Positions 1 through 9,091 of a DNA stretch of 64,000 nucleotides are shown piece after piece. The DNA lies in the NCBI GenBank assembly GCA_022651005.1, contig JALCQD010000002.1, positions 62,001 through 126,000 of the forward strand, read 5' to 3'. The notes beneath the pieces were generated by a model. It was not told the origin of the DNA. It was given only the letters and a program-made list of their open reading frames with translations, and searched no databases. Source of the DNA: Bifidobacteriaceae bacterium (GTDB lineage: Bacteria > Actinomycetota > Actinomycetes > Actinomycetales > Bifidobacteriaceae). The position numbers and the translations under genes are program-made. Within the stretch, counting starts at the first letter, position 1. Each line of letters starts with the position of its first letter.

Positions 1-599
1 TCGATTGGTCTGACGCCGTGTCCCGTGTGCGCCGCATCGGTGAGCGACTGGGAATAGATCTCAGCTTCGCTGCGCCGAAGAATTATGGGGAGCTGCCGGA
101 AACATTCGAATCTGCAACATGGCATCCTGGACGCACTGCTCTGGTGAGTCTTCCTGACGGCACGTGGATTGGTGTGGCAGGGGAGCTGCATCCTCAGGTG
201 TCTGAGAATCTGGGCATTCCGGCGCATTCAGCAGCCTTTGAACTGAACCTGACAGCTCTGTTCAATGGGCTGAGCGATCAGCCGCTGCAGGCCAAGCCGA
301 TTTCCACCTTCCCGCCCGTTAAGCAGGATCTGGCGTTCAGCGTGGACGAGTCCGTCACCTCTGCTCAGCTTGAGGCAACCATTGCCGAGGCCGCGGGGGA
401 TGTACTGGAATCTATCCAGCTCTTCGACGTGTTCCACGGATCGGCAGACAACGACGCCCTGGGTGCAGGCAAGAAGTCTCTTGCGTACGCGGTGGTGTTC
501 CGCTCTCCGTCCAAGACGCTGACAGCGGAAGACTCCGAGGCCATTCGCGCTAGCATTGTTGACAAAGCGCAGGTTCTGGGAGCGCAGCTGCGCTCGTAG
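1..599 (+). CDS. pheT: Phenylalanine--tRNA ligase beta subunit, 3' part (5' end outside window)
   Basis: This is the C-terminal part of the PheRS beta chain, which charges tRNA-Phe as an alpha2beta2 enzyme in the cytoplasm. The frame is open from the window edge. The last ~95 residues have the ferredoxin-fold anticodon-binding domain typical of PheT: a segment around STFPPVKQDLAF, then VESIQLFDVF-like and KSLAYAVVFRSPSKTLT strands, ending shortly after a helix. pheS and the catalytic-like core of pheT would lie upstream. Position just before the argCJBDFRGH cluster is the arrangement I recall for bifidobacteria. Partial only because of the window boundary. Confidence 0.95.
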   Translation, partial: DWSDAVSRVRRIGERLGIDLSFAAPKNYGELPETFESATWHPGRTALVSLPDGTWIGVAGELHPQVSENLGIPAHSAAFELNLTALFNGLSDQPLQAKPISTFPPVKQDLAFSVDESVTSAQLEATIAEAAGDVLESIQLFDVFHGSADNDALGAGKKSLAYAVVFRSPSKTLTAEDSEAIRASIVDKAQVLGAQLRS

Positions 600-681
600 A
601 ACTGCAGCGATGGGTGCGGCGTGATCCTCGTGATTGTGCCGCACCAACAGTGATAGCGTCCTCACGCAGGAGATGATTTAT

Positions 682-1275
682 TTGAGCGATTCGGGTAACG
701 AGAATCCGCGGAACGATACGCCAGAATACGGCCAGTATCAGGAACCAGAGTACGGTCAACGCGCCTCTCAGTACCCCGGATGGGATCCGTACGTCTACGG
801 CAAGCCAGAACCGGTAAAGCCAAAGGACGATGACACCAAGAATCAGAGCGCGCAGAACGCTCAGGCTGCCACGAATACCAACCAGAACGCCCCACGCAAC
901 GCTCAGCAGTATCCGGGTAACAACGGGCAGAATGGCCCGCACATTGAGTTCCGTCAGATCGATCCCAACGATCCTCGTCAGAATCCTTATTATGGGCACT
1001 GGGACTCGTTGGCGATCATCTCTTTCGTTGTGTCATTTTTCGTTCCCATCCTTTCCATTCCGCTGGCGTGGGTGGCGATGCGGCGCACGAAGCTGCTTCA
1101 CACAAAGGGCCACGGCCTCGCGGTGGCGGCGATGGTGATATCCCTTATCGACATCGCGCTGAACATCATCCTGATGATGAGTGGCGTCAATCTGCTGGAC
1201 GTGATGATGCAGTATTCGGGGATGGGTTCCTATACGGGTGGTGGTTCCTCCGTGTCCACGTCGTACGTGGCGTAG
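682..1275 (+). CDS. DUF4190-like membrane protein with Asn/Gln/Pro-rich N-terminus
   Basis: The protein (about 197 aa) has a long hydrophilic N-terminal half rich in Asn, Gln, Pro and Tyr, probably disordered. A C-terminal module with two membrane segments follows, starting near YYGHWDSLAIISF and continuing through a basic loop (AMRRTKLLHTKGHG) into a second hydrophobic helix. That two-helix pattern resembles DUF4190 proteins. I chose the TTG at 682 because an AGGAG lies 9 nt upstream; the ATG at 673 directly abuts that site and is less likely. A strong terminator follows, so the gene ends its transcript. Function unknown; a membrane-anchored sensor or scaffold is only a guess. Confidence 0.75.
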   Translation: MSDSGNENPRNDTPEYGQYQEPEYGQRASQYPGWDPYVYGKPEPVKPKDDDTKNQSAQNAQAATNTNQNAPRNAQQYPGNNGQNGPHIEFRQIDPNDPRQNPYYGHWDSLAIISFVVSFFVPILSIPLAWVAMRRTKLLHTKGHGLAVAAMVISLIDIALNIILMMSGVNLLDVMMQYSGMGSYTGGGSSVSTSYVA

Positions 1276-1319
1276 GCTTCTCGCCACAGCACAAGCGGCA
1301 AGCGCAAATTTCGAAAATA

Positions 1320-1360
1320 AAAGTTCCCCCATGATTCTTCCGGATCGTGGGGGGACTTTT
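1320..1360 (+). terminator. Rho-independent terminator after the DUF4190-like gene
   Basis: An 18-bp stem (three G-U pairs) is formed by 1320-1337 and 1342-1359 around a TTCC loop. The left arm starts with AAA and the right arm ends in a T run. It separates the upstream gene from the arginine cluster. Confidence 0.9.
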
Positions 1361-1396
1361 GTATGTTGTGTATCAAAAAGGCGCGAAACGCCGATA

Positions 1397-1410
1397 TGCA
1401 TAATTATGCA
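1397..1410. promoter_or_regulatory. Candidate ArgR operator (ARG box 1)
   Basis: Perfect palindrome TGCATAATTATGCA, 120 bp upstream of argC. It matches the TNTGAATWWWWATTCANW-type ARG box in its AT-rich core and flanking dyad. The cluster encodes its own ArgR (argR at 7112), so autogenous control of the cluster is likely. Confidence 0.7.
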
Positions 1411-1417
1411 AAGTACT

Positions 1418-1432
1418 GCATATGTTGTATGC
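1418..1432. promoter_or_regulatory. Candidate ArgR operator (ARG box 2)
   Basis: Imperfect dyad GCATA-N5-TATGC whose centre lies about 21 bp from that of box 1. Two boxes about two helical turns apart is the known layout for hexameric ArgR. Confidence 0.6.
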
Positions 1433-1444
1433 TTGCGTCATCGA

Positions 1445-1492
1445 CAACGAGGCCGGCGGTGGAATGACGCGTTCCATGTGCCGACCTCGTTG
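1445..1492 (+). promoter_or_regulatory. Long hairpin in the argC leader
   Basis: CAACGAGG (1445-1452) pairs with CCTCGTTG (1485-1492). Inside it CGGC pairs with GCCG, and TGGAA with TTCCA. It lies between the ARG boxes and the argC start and is followed by a short AT-rich run (AATATTTT). It could be an attenuator or an RNA-stability element; the poor U tract makes a simple terminator less certain. Confidence 0.55.
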
Positions 1493-1529
1493 AATATTTT
1501 CGGCAAATATACGGAAAGCGGCGAACCTC

Positions 1530-2621
1530 ATGACGTACACGGTAGCTGTGGCAGGAGCGAGCGGATACGCGGGCGGAGAGGCACTGCGCCTTCTTGCGGA
1601 CAATCCAAATTTCGACGTGACGACCGTCACCGCACACTCGAAGGTGGGCGAGACGCTCGGGCAGAATATGCCGCATATTCCCACTCTTGCGAATCTGGTG
1701 TTGAAAGATACCACAGCAGAGAATCTCAATGGGCACGACGTCGTGTTCCTGGCCCTGCCTCACGGGGCGTCAGGGGAGCTGGCTTCGCACCTAGATCCCA
1801 AAACCGTTGTGGTGGATCTTGGTGCCGACCATCGCCTCGAGGAGAAATCCGCATGGGATGCGTTCTACGGTGGCCATTTCTACGACCATTGGACGTATGG
1901 CATGCCTGAGTTGATTCTGGGGCACGCCGCTGATGGCACTTACGCCAAGCAGCGCGAAAATCTTTCGGGCATCACACGCATTGCTGGCCCCGGTTGCAAC
2001 GTCACCGCCACCACTCTGGCTCTCCAACCCGGAATCGCCGAAGGAATCGTGGACACGAAGGACATCGTTGCCACTCTCGTGGTTGGCTATTCGGGCGCCG
2101 GCAAGAGTCTCAAGAGGCCGAATCTGCTCGCCTCCGAGGCCATGGGGTCTGCTCAGGCGTACGGAGTGGGCGGCACGCATCGCCACATCCCCGAGATTTT
2201 GCAGAACCTTGCGCATTCGGCGGGCAAGGATGCCTCCGCAGCGTCGGACTTCACCATGAGTTTCACGCCGGTTCTGGCCCCCATGCCGCGCGGAATCTTT
2301 GCCACCGTTACGGCGAAGTTGAGTGCAAAGGGTGCCGCGATGAGCGATGCCGATATTCGCGCCGTGTGGGAGAAGGCATACGCGGACGAATACTTCATGC
2401 ATCTGCTGCCAGAGGGCATCATCCCTGCCACAGGAAACGTCATCGGGTCGAATGCGGCGCATCTGCAGGTGGTTGTGGATCGAGCGACCGGACGCCTTGT
2501 GGCCATGAGCGCCATTGACAACCTCAACCGAGGCACGGCGGGTCAGGCCATGCAGGCGTTGAACATCGCTTTGGGAATTAAGGAAAGTCAAGGACTAACA
2601 ACAATAGGAGTTGCACCGTGA
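1530..2621 (+). CDS. argC: N-acetyl-gamma-glutamyl-phosphate reductase
   Basis: ArgC reduces N-acetylglutamyl 5-phosphate to the semialdehyde with NADPH, the third step of arginine synthesis. The 363-aa product has the usual family length. GASGYAGGE at residues 9-17 is the nucleotide-binding loop, and the catalytic cysteine sits in AGPGCNVTA (Cys156). The ATG follows a GGAAAG-type ribosome site. It is the first gene of the arg cluster, downstream of two ARG-box-like dyads and a leader hairpin, and its stop overlaps the GTG start of argJ by 4 nt. Confidence 0.97.
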   Translation: MTYTVAVAGASGYAGGEALRLLADNPNFDVTTVTAHSKVGETLGQNMPHIPTLANLVLKDTTAENLNGHDVVFLALPHGASGELASHLDPKTVVVDLGADHRLEEKSAWDAFYGGHFYDHWTYGMPELILGHAADGTYAKQRENLSGITRIAGPGCNVTATTLALQPGIAEGIVDTKDIVATLVVGYSGAGKSLKRPNLLASEAMGSAQAYGVGGTHRHIPEILQNLAHSAGKDASAASDFTMSFTPVLAPMPRGIFATVTAKLSAKGAAMSDADIRAVWEKAYADEYFMHLLPEGIIPATGNVIGSNAAHLQVVVDRATGRLVAMSAIDNLNRGTAGQAMQALNIALGIKESQGLTTIGVAP

Positions 2622-3787
2622 GCGTCACATATGCACAAGGATTTTCCGCAACGGGCCTGGCGGCAGGCATCTCTTCCACTCCAGGGAAGCTGGACCTGGC
2701 GCTCGTCGTCAACAACGGTCCGCTGGATGTAGCGGCCGGGGTGTTCACCTCTAATCGTTTCTGCGCTGCACCCGTGCAGTGGTCACGTGAGGTCGTCAAG
2801 GGCGGCCATGCTGCGGCAATCGTCGTCAATTCCGGATGTGCCAACGCGTGCACCGGAGAGGAAGGCCTCGCTCAGTCCCGCGAAACCGCCGAAGCGTTCG
2901 GTAAGCTGCTTGGCGTCTCCTCCGGCCACGTCCTCGTGGGATCCACGGGACTCATTGGCGAGCTCCTACCGCTCAATCACGTGATTTCGGGAGTCAAGAA
3001 GGGCTTTCCCCAGGTGGAAGCAACCGCAGAAGCGGGCGTTCTTGCCTCTCAAGCCATCATGACCACCGATACTCAACCCAAGCGGGTTCAGATCGATGGC
3101 GATGGTTACAAACTCGGTGGCATGGTCAAGGGATCGGGCATGATTGCCCCACAGCTGGCCACTATGATCTGCGTGCTCACCACCGATGCTGTCGTCACGC
3201 CAGAACGGGCTCAGCAGGCCATCAAGGACGCCACGTCCACGAGCTTCGACCGCATTGATGTGGACGGATGTATGTCTACCAACGATACGGTGGTGCTGCT
3301 TGCCTCCGGCGCTTCCGGCACTACTCCCGACATGGGTGAGTTCACAGAGAACGTGCGTTCCGCCTGTGCCCAGCTGGCCAGGAAAATCGTGGGGGACGGC
3401 GAAGGCTCAAGCCACGACATTCGTGTCACTGTGACTGCCGCCAGTAGCGAGGAGGCGGCGCTTGCCTGCGCCCGCTCCGTCGCCGCATCAAATCTGTTCA
3501 AGTGCGCAGTGGCTGGCAACGATCCCAACTGGGGACGCATCGTGTCCTCCATTGGCACGGTTCCGCCGTCCGTGGCGCCATATGACTCCAATAAGGTCAC
3601 AGTCGACGTCAACGGAATTCGCGTCTGCGACGGTGGTATGCCAGGTCAGTCACGCGAACTGGTGGACATGAGCCCACGCGAGGTGCACGTTGACATCGCG
3701 CTCAACGCGGGAACCGCCGAAGGCACCATCTGGACGGACGATCTCACTCACGAATACGTTCATATCAATTCCGATTACGAATCCTGA
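2618..3787 (+). CDS. argJ: Bifunctional glutamate N-acetyltransferase / amino-acid acetyltransferase
   Basis: ArgJ transfers the acetyl group from N-acetylornithine to glutamate, recycling acetyl groups; some members also use acetyl-CoA. The 389-aa product shows the self-cleavage site in [13 protein letters not shown], with Thr182 as the new N-terminal nucleophile after Ala181. The GTG start overlaps the argC stop (GTGA), which implies translational coupling. No argA-type synthase is seen in the window. Whether this ArgJ is mono- or bifunctional cannot be judged from sequence reading alone. Confidence 0.96.
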   Translation: MSVTYAQGFSATGLAAGISSTPGKLDLALVVNNGPLDVAAGVFTSNRFCAAPVQWSREVVKGGHAAAIVVNSGCANACTGEEGLAQSRETAEAFGKLLGVSSGHVLVGSTGLIGELLPLNHVISGVKKGFPQVEATAEAGVLASQAIMTTDTQPKRVQIDGDGYKLGGMVKGSGMIAPQLATMICVLTTDAVVTPERAQQAIKDATSTSFDRIDVDGCMSTNDTVVLLASGASGTTPDMGEFTENVRSACAQLARKIVGDGEGSSHDIRVTVTAASSEEAALACARSVAASNLFKCAVAGNDPNWGRIVSSIGTVPPSVAPYDSNKVTVDVNGIRVCDGGMPGQSRELVDMSPREVHVDIALNAGTAEGTIWTDDLTHEYVHINSDYES

Positions 3788-3802
3788 AAAGAGCAGCACA
3801 TC

Positions 3803-4795
3803 ATGGCATTGCATGGCCCCGGATACCACGTGGACGCGAGCGTTCTGAACGATCTCAACGTCCATTCCGATCTGAGCGCGTCACAGAAGGCCGAGGTTCT
3901 CATCGATGCCCTTCCGTGGCTTGAGGAATTCTCGGGCGAGCGCGTGGTCATCAAATTCGGCGGCAACGCCATGGTGAATGACCATCTCAAGCAGGCCTTC
4001 GCCGAGGATATGATGTTTCTCCACCTCGTTGGTTTGCACCCGATCGTGGTGCACGGTGGTGGCCCGCAGATCTCGGAGATGCTGAAGGCATTGGGCATCA
4101 AGTCCGAGTTCCGGGGCGGCCTGCGCGTCACCACTCCAGAGGCCATGGACGTGGTGCGCATGGTGCTTACCGGCAAGGTATCGCGTGAGCTCATCGGGCT
4201 TATCAACGCTCACGGAAACCTCGCGATGGGAATGAGCGGCGAGGACGGTGGCCTCTTCTCCGCCATCAAGCGTCGTCCCACCATCAACGGAGTGCCCACG
4301 GATATCGGTCTCGTCGGAGACGTGGTGAGTGTCAACGCGTCGGCAGTGGAAGATCTTGTCAACGTGGGGCGCATTCCCGTGGTGTCGTCCGTGGCGCCGG
4401 ACGAGGACGATCCCATGCAGGTTCTCAACGTCAATGCCGACACGGCGGCGGCGTCTCTGGCGGCGGCCGTGGGCGCGCGCAAGCTCATCGTGTTGACCGA
4501 CGTCGAGGGCATGTACGCCAACTGGCCAGACAAGAATTCTCTCGTCAGTCGCATCGGCCTCGAAAAGCTGCGTTCGCTGCTGCCGGATCTGGAATCTGGC
4601 ATGCGCCCGAAGATGGAGGCGTGCGTGCGGGCTCTCGATGGTGGAGTTCCAGAGGCGCATATTATTGACGGCCGCCAGCCGCATTCAATTCTTAACGAGG
4701 TGTTCACCACGGACGGCATTGGCACGATGGTGGTTCCCGTGGGTGGCATCGAATTGCGCAATCAGGCACAGCAGAAGGAAGCGAAGGAACAGTAG
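3803..4795 (+). CDS. argB: Acetylglutamate kinase
   Basis: ArgB phosphorylates N-acetylglutamate and is usually the arginine feedback target in ArgJ-type pathways. The 330-aa protein contains the amino-acid-kinase N-terminal motif VIKFGGNAM (Lys51 region) and the HGGGPQIS loop for the substrate. About 25 extra N-terminal residues precede [17 protein letters not shown] short N-terminal helix of that kind is found in arginine-sensitive, hexameric kinases, so feedback inhibition is plausible (inference). It lies 15 nt after argJ and 1 nt before argD. Confidence 0.96.
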   Translation: MALHGPGYHVDASVLNDLNVHSDLSASQKAEVLIDALPWLEEFSGERVVIKFGGNAMVNDHLKQAFAEDMMFLHLVGLHPIVVHGGGPQISEMLKALGIKSEFRGGLRVTTPEAMDVVRMVLTGKVSRELIGLINAHGNLAMGMSGEDGGLFSAIKRRPTINGVPTDIGLVGDVVSVNASAVEDLVNVGRIPVVSSVAPDEDDPMQVLNVNADTAAASLAAAVGARKLIVLTDVEGMYANWPDKNSLVSRIGLEKLRSLLPDLESGMRPKMEACVRALDGGVPEAHIIDGRQPHSILNEVFTTDGIGTMVVPVGGIELRNQAQQKEAKEQ

Positions 4796-4796
4796 C

Positions 4797-6086
4797 ATGA
4801 GCAACAATCTTCAGGAAGCGGACGTTCAGGCCGCCGACATCGACGAGTATTCTCAGGTTCACCTCAATGTCTTTGGGACTCCACTGCGCGTTCTGGATCA
4901 CGGCGCGGGCTGCCACGTATGGGACGTGGACGGGAAAGAGTACCTTGACTTTCTTGCCGGCATCGCCGTGAATTCCATTGGATATGCCCATCCCGCGTGG
5001 GTCAAGGCCGTGACCGAGCAGGCGGGAAAGATTGCCCACACCAGCAATTACTTCGCCACAGAGCCCCAGATTCACCTCGCGGAAAAGCTCATTACGCATG
5101 CCGGAGCTCCTCAAGGTTCCAAGGTGTACTTCTGCAACTCCGGCGCGGAAGCCAATGAGGCAGCGATCAAGCTCGCCAAGCTGCACGGACGCACTTTGCG
5201 AGGCGCGCTGCCGAGCATCGGCGGCAAGCCCGCCAGGATCCTCGCGCTCACCAACGGTTTCCATGGACGTACCCTGGGCGCGTTGAGTGCCACGTGGAAG
5301 CCCGCGATCCGCAAGCCCTTCGAGCCACTTGTTCCCGAGATCGAATTCGTGGAGGCCGGCAGCGTCGACGCCATGCGCGCTGCCTTTGCTCAGACGGGCC
5401 AGGGGCCTTACGGCAAGGGGCCGGTCGCCGCTGTCATCATGGAGCTCATTCAGGGCGAGGCCGGCGTGCTGCCGCTCGACGCCGATTACGTGGCCGCAGT
5501 TCGCGCACTGTGCACGGCTCATGATGCTTTCATGATCATCGACGAGGTGCAGACCGGCATTGGTCGCACGGGCTCGTGGTTCGCCTTCCAGCGTGAGGAC
5601 CTCACCCATGGAATCGTCCCCGACGCCGTGAGCTTTGCCAAGGGTGTGGCGGGAGGTTTTCCCATGGGTGGTCTCATCGTGTTCGGTGAGAAGAACGCCT
5701 CGCTGTTTACTCCGGGCTCGCATGGTTCCACTTTTGCGGGTAATCCGCTCGGGGCCAGCGCCGGGTTGGCAACGCTGGGAGTCATCGAGAATGAGGATTT
5801 GATCGCGAATGCCGAGGAACGCGGCATCCAGTTGCGTACGGCGCTAGAGAACTGCGGAAACGAGCTATTTGATACAGTGCGTGGCCGCGGTTTGCTCAAC
5901 GCGGTGACCTTGAAGCGCGCGTGTGCTCACGCCATCGTCGACTGGGCGCTGGCACAAGGGTTGATTATCAACGCCGTTCGGCCTGACGCCATTCGTCTGG
6001 CGCCACCGCTCATCGTGTCGGCCGCCGATATTGATGCGGCCGTCGCAATTTTGGCAAAGGTTCCAACGGACTTGCCGTTGGACTGA
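4797..6086 (+). CDS. argD: Acetylornithine aminotransferase
   Basis: ArgD converts N-acetylglutamate semialdehyde to N-acetylornithine with PLP and glutamate. The 429-aa class III aminotransferase shows the cofactor aspartate in IIDEVQTGIGRTG (Asp249) and the PLP lysine in SFAKGVAGGFPMGG (Lys282). I chose the ATG at 4797, one nucleotide after the argB stop. The open frame reaches further upstream inside argB, but that extension has no homology-like features. The 48-nt gap to argF is AT-rich and could hold a weak internal promoter or processing site. Confidence 0.96.
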   Translation: MSNNLQEADVQAADIDEYSQVHLNVFGTPLRVLDHGAGCHVWDVDGKEYLDFLAGIAVNSIGYAHPAWVKAVTEQAGKIAHTSNYFATEPQIHLAEKLITHAGAPQGSKVYFCNSGAEANEAAIKLAKLHGRTLRGALPSIGGKPARILALTNGFHGRTLGALSATWKPAIRKPFEPLVPEIEFVEAGSVDAMRAAFAQTGQGPYGKGPVAAVIMELIQGEAGVLPLDADYVAAVRALCTAHDAFMIIDEVQTGIGRTGSWFAFQREDLTHGIVPDAVSFAKGVAGGFPMGGLIVFGEKNASLFTPGSHGSTFAGNPLGASAGLATLGVIENEDLIANAEERGIQLRTALENCGNELFDTVRGRGLLNAVTLKRACAHAIVDWALAQGLIINAVRPDAIRLAPPLIVSAADIDAAVAILAKVPTDLPLD

Positions 6087-6134
6087 CGCACCACTTAACT
6101 TAAGACTTATTGAAAGTATTGGAAGGTAACTCAT

Positions 6135-7115
6135 ATGGCACATGAACTGCGACACATGCTCCGAGATGACGACGTCAACCATGAGGAACAGAAGCAGATT
6201 CTCGAACTCGGCATGAAATTCTGGAAGGATCGGTTCTACGCGCGTCCCTTTGAGGGGCCGCAGGCGGTGGCGGTGCTCTTCGACAAGCCGAGCACCCGCA
6301 CCCGTTCCAGCTTCTCCATTGGTGTGGCGGAGTTGGGTGGATACCCTCTCGTCATCGACAAGTCCGGTTCGCAGCTGGGCAGGGGAGAGCCGGTCGCTGA
6401 CACCTCCCGCGTTCTCACCCGCATGGCATCGGCCATTGTGTGGCGCACTTTCGGCCAGAACCTGGTCGAGGAGATGGCGCAGTATGCAACGGTTCCCGTG
6501 GTCAACGCCCTCACCGATGAGTTCCATCCCTGCCAGGTCCTCGCTGATTTCCTCACCATGGCGCAGCACCGCGGTGGAGTGGACGCTCTCAAGGGCCAGA
6601 CAATCGCCTACTTGGGTGACGGAGCCAACAACATGGCGAATTCCTACCTGCTTGCGGGGGCAACCGCCGGCATGAACGTGCGCATCGGGGCTCCGAACGG
6701 CTTCCTTCCTGCCGCGGAAATCGTAGAGAAGGCCAAGGAGATCGCCGCAGAAAACGGCGGCGAGATCCTTGTCACCACGGATGCGCGCGAAGCCGCGGCC
6801 GACGCCGACTGCCTCTTCACGGACACGTGGGTGTCGATGGGTGAGGAATCCGAGTATGCCATTCGCTCCAAGCCCTTCTGGGACTACCAAGTGAACGACG
6901 AACTTATGGCGCTCGCCAAGCCGGATGCCCTCTTCCAGCACTGCCTCCCCGCCTATCGTGGCAAAGAGGTCACCTCCTCGGTGATTGACGGCCCACAATC
7001 GGTGGTGTGGGACGAGGCGGAGAATCGCCTGCACGCGCAGAAGGCGCTGCTGACGTGGCTCATTGCGTGGCAACGCGACGATGCGTCCCTCCTCGGAGAT
7101 GTGGCAGCACTGTGA
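6135..7115 (+). CDS. argF: Ornithine carbamoyltransferase
   Basis: The enzyme makes citrulline from ornithine and carbamoyl phosphate. The 326-aa product carries all hallmark motifs: STRTR (53-57) for carbamoyl phosphate, HPCQ (131-134), and HCLPAYRG (269-276) with the catalytic cysteine. The ATG has a GGAAGG site 7-8 nt upstream. Its position inside a biosynthetic cluster, with argR next to it, supports an anabolic role rather than an arginine-deiminase one. The stop overlaps the argR GTG. Confidence 0.97.
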   Translation: MAHELRHMLRDDDVNHEEQKQILELGMKFWKDRFYARPFEGPQAVAVLFDKPSTRTRSSFSIGVAELGGYPLVIDKSGSQLGRGEPVADTSRVLTRMASAIVWRTFGQNLVEEMAQYATVPVVNALTDEFHPCQVLADFLTMAQHRGGVDALKGQTIAYLGDGANNMANSYLLAGATAGMNVRIGAPNGFLPAAEIVEKAKEIAAENGGEILVTTDAREAAADADCLFTDTWVSMGEESEYAIRSKPFWDYQVNDELMALAKPDALFQHCLPAYRGKEVTSSVIDGPQSVVWDEAENRLHAQKALLTWLIAWQRDDASLLGDVAAL

Positions 7116-7630
7116 GCGTTCCGAAAAGCCCTCATCTGCAGCATCCCCAGACGCGTGCGGGGCGTTTGGCCGCCATCCGCGCTGCCATCGATTCCACGGC
7201 CATTACCTCGCAGCAACAGCTGTCGCGGCTGCTGGCCGAGCAAGGTTTCGAGGTGACGCAGGCGACGCTGTCGCGCGATCTCGACGAGCTGGAGGCGTTC
7301 AAGGCGCGCAACGCGCAGGGAATCATGAGCTATCTGCTGCCAGACTCCTTCGACGCACCCGCCTCGATGTCGCTCTCTGCGCCCGCGGCCGCCCAGATGT
7401 CCAAAGTTCTTTCCGGCCTGGTTGCCTCCGTTGCCACGGCGCTGAATCAGGTGGTCATTCACACCCCAAGTGGCGCCGCGCAATACGTGGCGAGCGTCAT
7501 CGATGCGGAACCTCCCGAAAGCGTGCTTGGGACCATCGCGGGAGACGACACGGTGCTCATCATCCTGTCGTCCGAATCCACGGCCCAGAGCTATGCGGCC
7601 CAGCTGCTGGAAATCGCGGCGGGGAAGTGA
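7112..7630 (+). CDS. argR: Arginine repressor
   Basis: ArgR is a hexameric DNA-binding repressor that uses arginine as corepressor. The 172-aa product has an N-terminal winged helix (SQQQLSRLLAEQGFEVTQAT, then LSRDLDEL) and a C-terminal oligomerisation/arginine-binding domain with GTIAGDDTVLII. I chose the GTG at 7112, which overlaps the argF stop as GTGA; the longer open frame lies within argF. Its targets probably include the two dyads upstream of argC, giving autoregulation. Confidence 0.95.
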   Translation: MSVPKSPHLQHPQTRAGRLAAIRAAIDSTAITSQQQLSRLLAEQGFEVTQATLSRDLDELEAFKARNAQGIMSYLLPDSFDAPASMSLSAPAAAQMSKVLSGLVASVATALNQVVIHTPSGAAQYVASVIDAEPPESVLGTIAGDDTVLIILSSESTAQSYAAQLLEIAAGK

Positions 7631-7648
7631 ACAGAACTGACGAACAGA

Positions 7649-7673
7649 AATAACGTGGATACCTCGCGTTATT
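7649..7673. repeat. Inverted repeat between argR and argG
   Basis: AATAACG (7649-7655) and CGTTATT (7667-7673) are separated by 11 nt in the 100-nt gap before argG. It does not look like an ARG box. It may be an operator for a separate argG promoter or a weak hairpin; I see no convincing -35/-10 pair. Confidence 0.35.
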
Positions 7674-7730
7674 GAAAAATCAAGTATCTTTAAAATCAAC
7701 TTCATGACGAAACTGAAGAAAGGCACAACA

Positions 7731-8966
7731 ATGGCAGATGAGAAGCGGCTTGTTCTGGCGTATTCGGGAGGTCTCGACACCTCCGTGGCAATTCCCTACC
7801 TGAAGGAGCGTACGGGCAAGGACATCGTGGCCGTGTCCCTCGACGTTGGCCAGGGTGGAGAGTCCCTCGACACCGTGCACGATCGTGCGCTGGCGTGTGG
7901 CGCTGTGGAATCCTACATTGTGGACGCCCGCGACGAATTCGCCACCGAGTACTGCATGCCGGCACTGGCTGCCAACGCCATGTATGAGGGCGTGTATCCG
8001 TTGGTCTCCGCCATCTCCCGTCCCCTGATCACCAAGCACCTCGTGCGCGCCGCCCACCAGTTTGGCGCGGACACCATCGCACACGGATGCACGGGCAAGG
8101 GCAACGACCAGGTGCGTTTCGAGGTGTCCATCATGTCGGTGGATCCAGAGCTCAAGGCCATCAGTCCCATCCGTGATCTTTCACTCACGCGTGATGTCGA
8201 GATTGCGTACGCGCAGGATCACAAGCTCCCCATCGAGCAGACCGAGAAGAGCCCCTACTCCATCGATCAGAACGTGTGGGGCCGTGCCATCGAAACCGGT
8301 TACCTCGAGGATCCGTGGAACGCGCCCACCAAGGACGTGTACTCCTATACGGACGATCCCGCGTTCCCGCCTGTCGAGGACGAGGTCACCATCGAGTTCA
8401 AGCAGGGTGTGCCCGTGAAGATCGACGGCCGCGACGTCACCCCGTTGCAGGCCATCGAAGAGATGAATCGCCGTGCTGGCGCACAGGGAATCGGCCGCAT
8501 CGACATCATCGAAGACCGTCTCGTGGGCATCAAGTCTCGTGAGCTCTATGAAGCACCGGGTGCCGTGGCCCTCATCGCCGCTCACGACGAGCTGGAGAAC
8601 ATGACGCTGGAGCGCGAGCAGCACCGCATCAAGCGCGACCTGGACAAGCGCTGGGCCGAGTTGGTCTACGACGCACAGTGGTATTCTCCCGCCAAGCGCT
8701 CCATCGATGCCTTCATCAAGGAGACGCAGCGCTACGTGTCCGGCGAAATTCGCATGACGCTGCACGGCGGCCGCGCTGTGGTGACGGGACGTCGCTCCGA
8801 CTCCTCGCTCTACGACTTCAACCTCGCCACCTATGACTCCGGTGACTCCTTCGATCAGCACGCGTCCAACGGCTTCATCGAGATTTACGGTCTGCCGAGC
8901 AAGGTTGCCGCCGCTCGCGACGTCAAGTTCGGTAACGGCATTGAGGTTGCCGCCGATAAGCTGTGA
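7731..8966 (+). CDS. argG: Argininosuccinate synthase
   Basis: ArgG condenses citrulline and aspartate with ATP. The 411-aa product begins close to the PP-loop [12 protein letters not shown] and includes the [14 protein letters not shown] motif for citrulline/ATP. I chose the ATG at 7731, which has GAAAGG about 8 nt upstream. An in-frame ATG at 7704 would add nine residues but has no ribosome site. The 100-nt gap after argR and an inverted repeat there suggest that argGH can also be transcribed on its own. Confidence 0.96.
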   Translation: MADEKRLVLAYSGGLDTSVAIPYLKERTGKDIVAVSLDVGQGGESLDTVHDRALACGAVESYIVDARDEFATEYCMPALAANAMYEGVYPLVSAISRPLITKHLVRAAHQFGADTIAHGCTGKGNDQVRFEVSIMSVDPELKAISPIRDLSLTRDVEIAYAQDHKLPIEQTEKSPYSIDQNVWGRAIETGYLEDPWNAPTKDVYSYTDDPAFPPVEDEVTIEFKQGVPVKIDGRDVTPLQAIEEMNRRAGAQGIGRIDIIEDRLVGIKSRELYEAPGAVALIAAHDELENMTLEREQHRIKRDLDKRWAELVYDAQWYSPAKRSIDAFIKETQRYVSGEIRMTLHGGRAVVTGRRSDSSLYDFNLATYDSGDSFDQHASNGFIEIYGLPSKVAAARDVKFGNGIEVAADKL

Positions 8967-8995
8967 CCTGCCGTGAGGTAGCGTAACGCACGATT

Positions 8996-9063
8996 TTCGC
9001 TGTGCTTTGCGTCGAGGTAGGAAGCCGAAATTCGGTCCTTTCCGCGACGCAAAGCACAGCGAA
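8996..9063 (+). repeat. 19-bp perfect inverted repeat between argG and argH
   Basis: Arms TTCGCTGTGCTTTGCGTCG (8996-9014) and its exact complement (9045-9063) enclose 30 nt that contain a smaller dyad, CCGAA/TTCGG. There is no U tract after it, so it is unlikely to be a classical terminator. It sits 28 nt before the argH start. Confidence 0.85.
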
Positions 9064-9091
9064 CTATTAATTTTCACGAAGGAGTAGTCCC

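Noticed and set aside
1238-1909. 223-codon open frame spanning the terminator, the ARG boxes and the start of argC
   Set aside because: It crosses a strong terminator and operator region, is out of frame with argC, and is rich in Arg/Gly/Ser as expected for a shadow frame.
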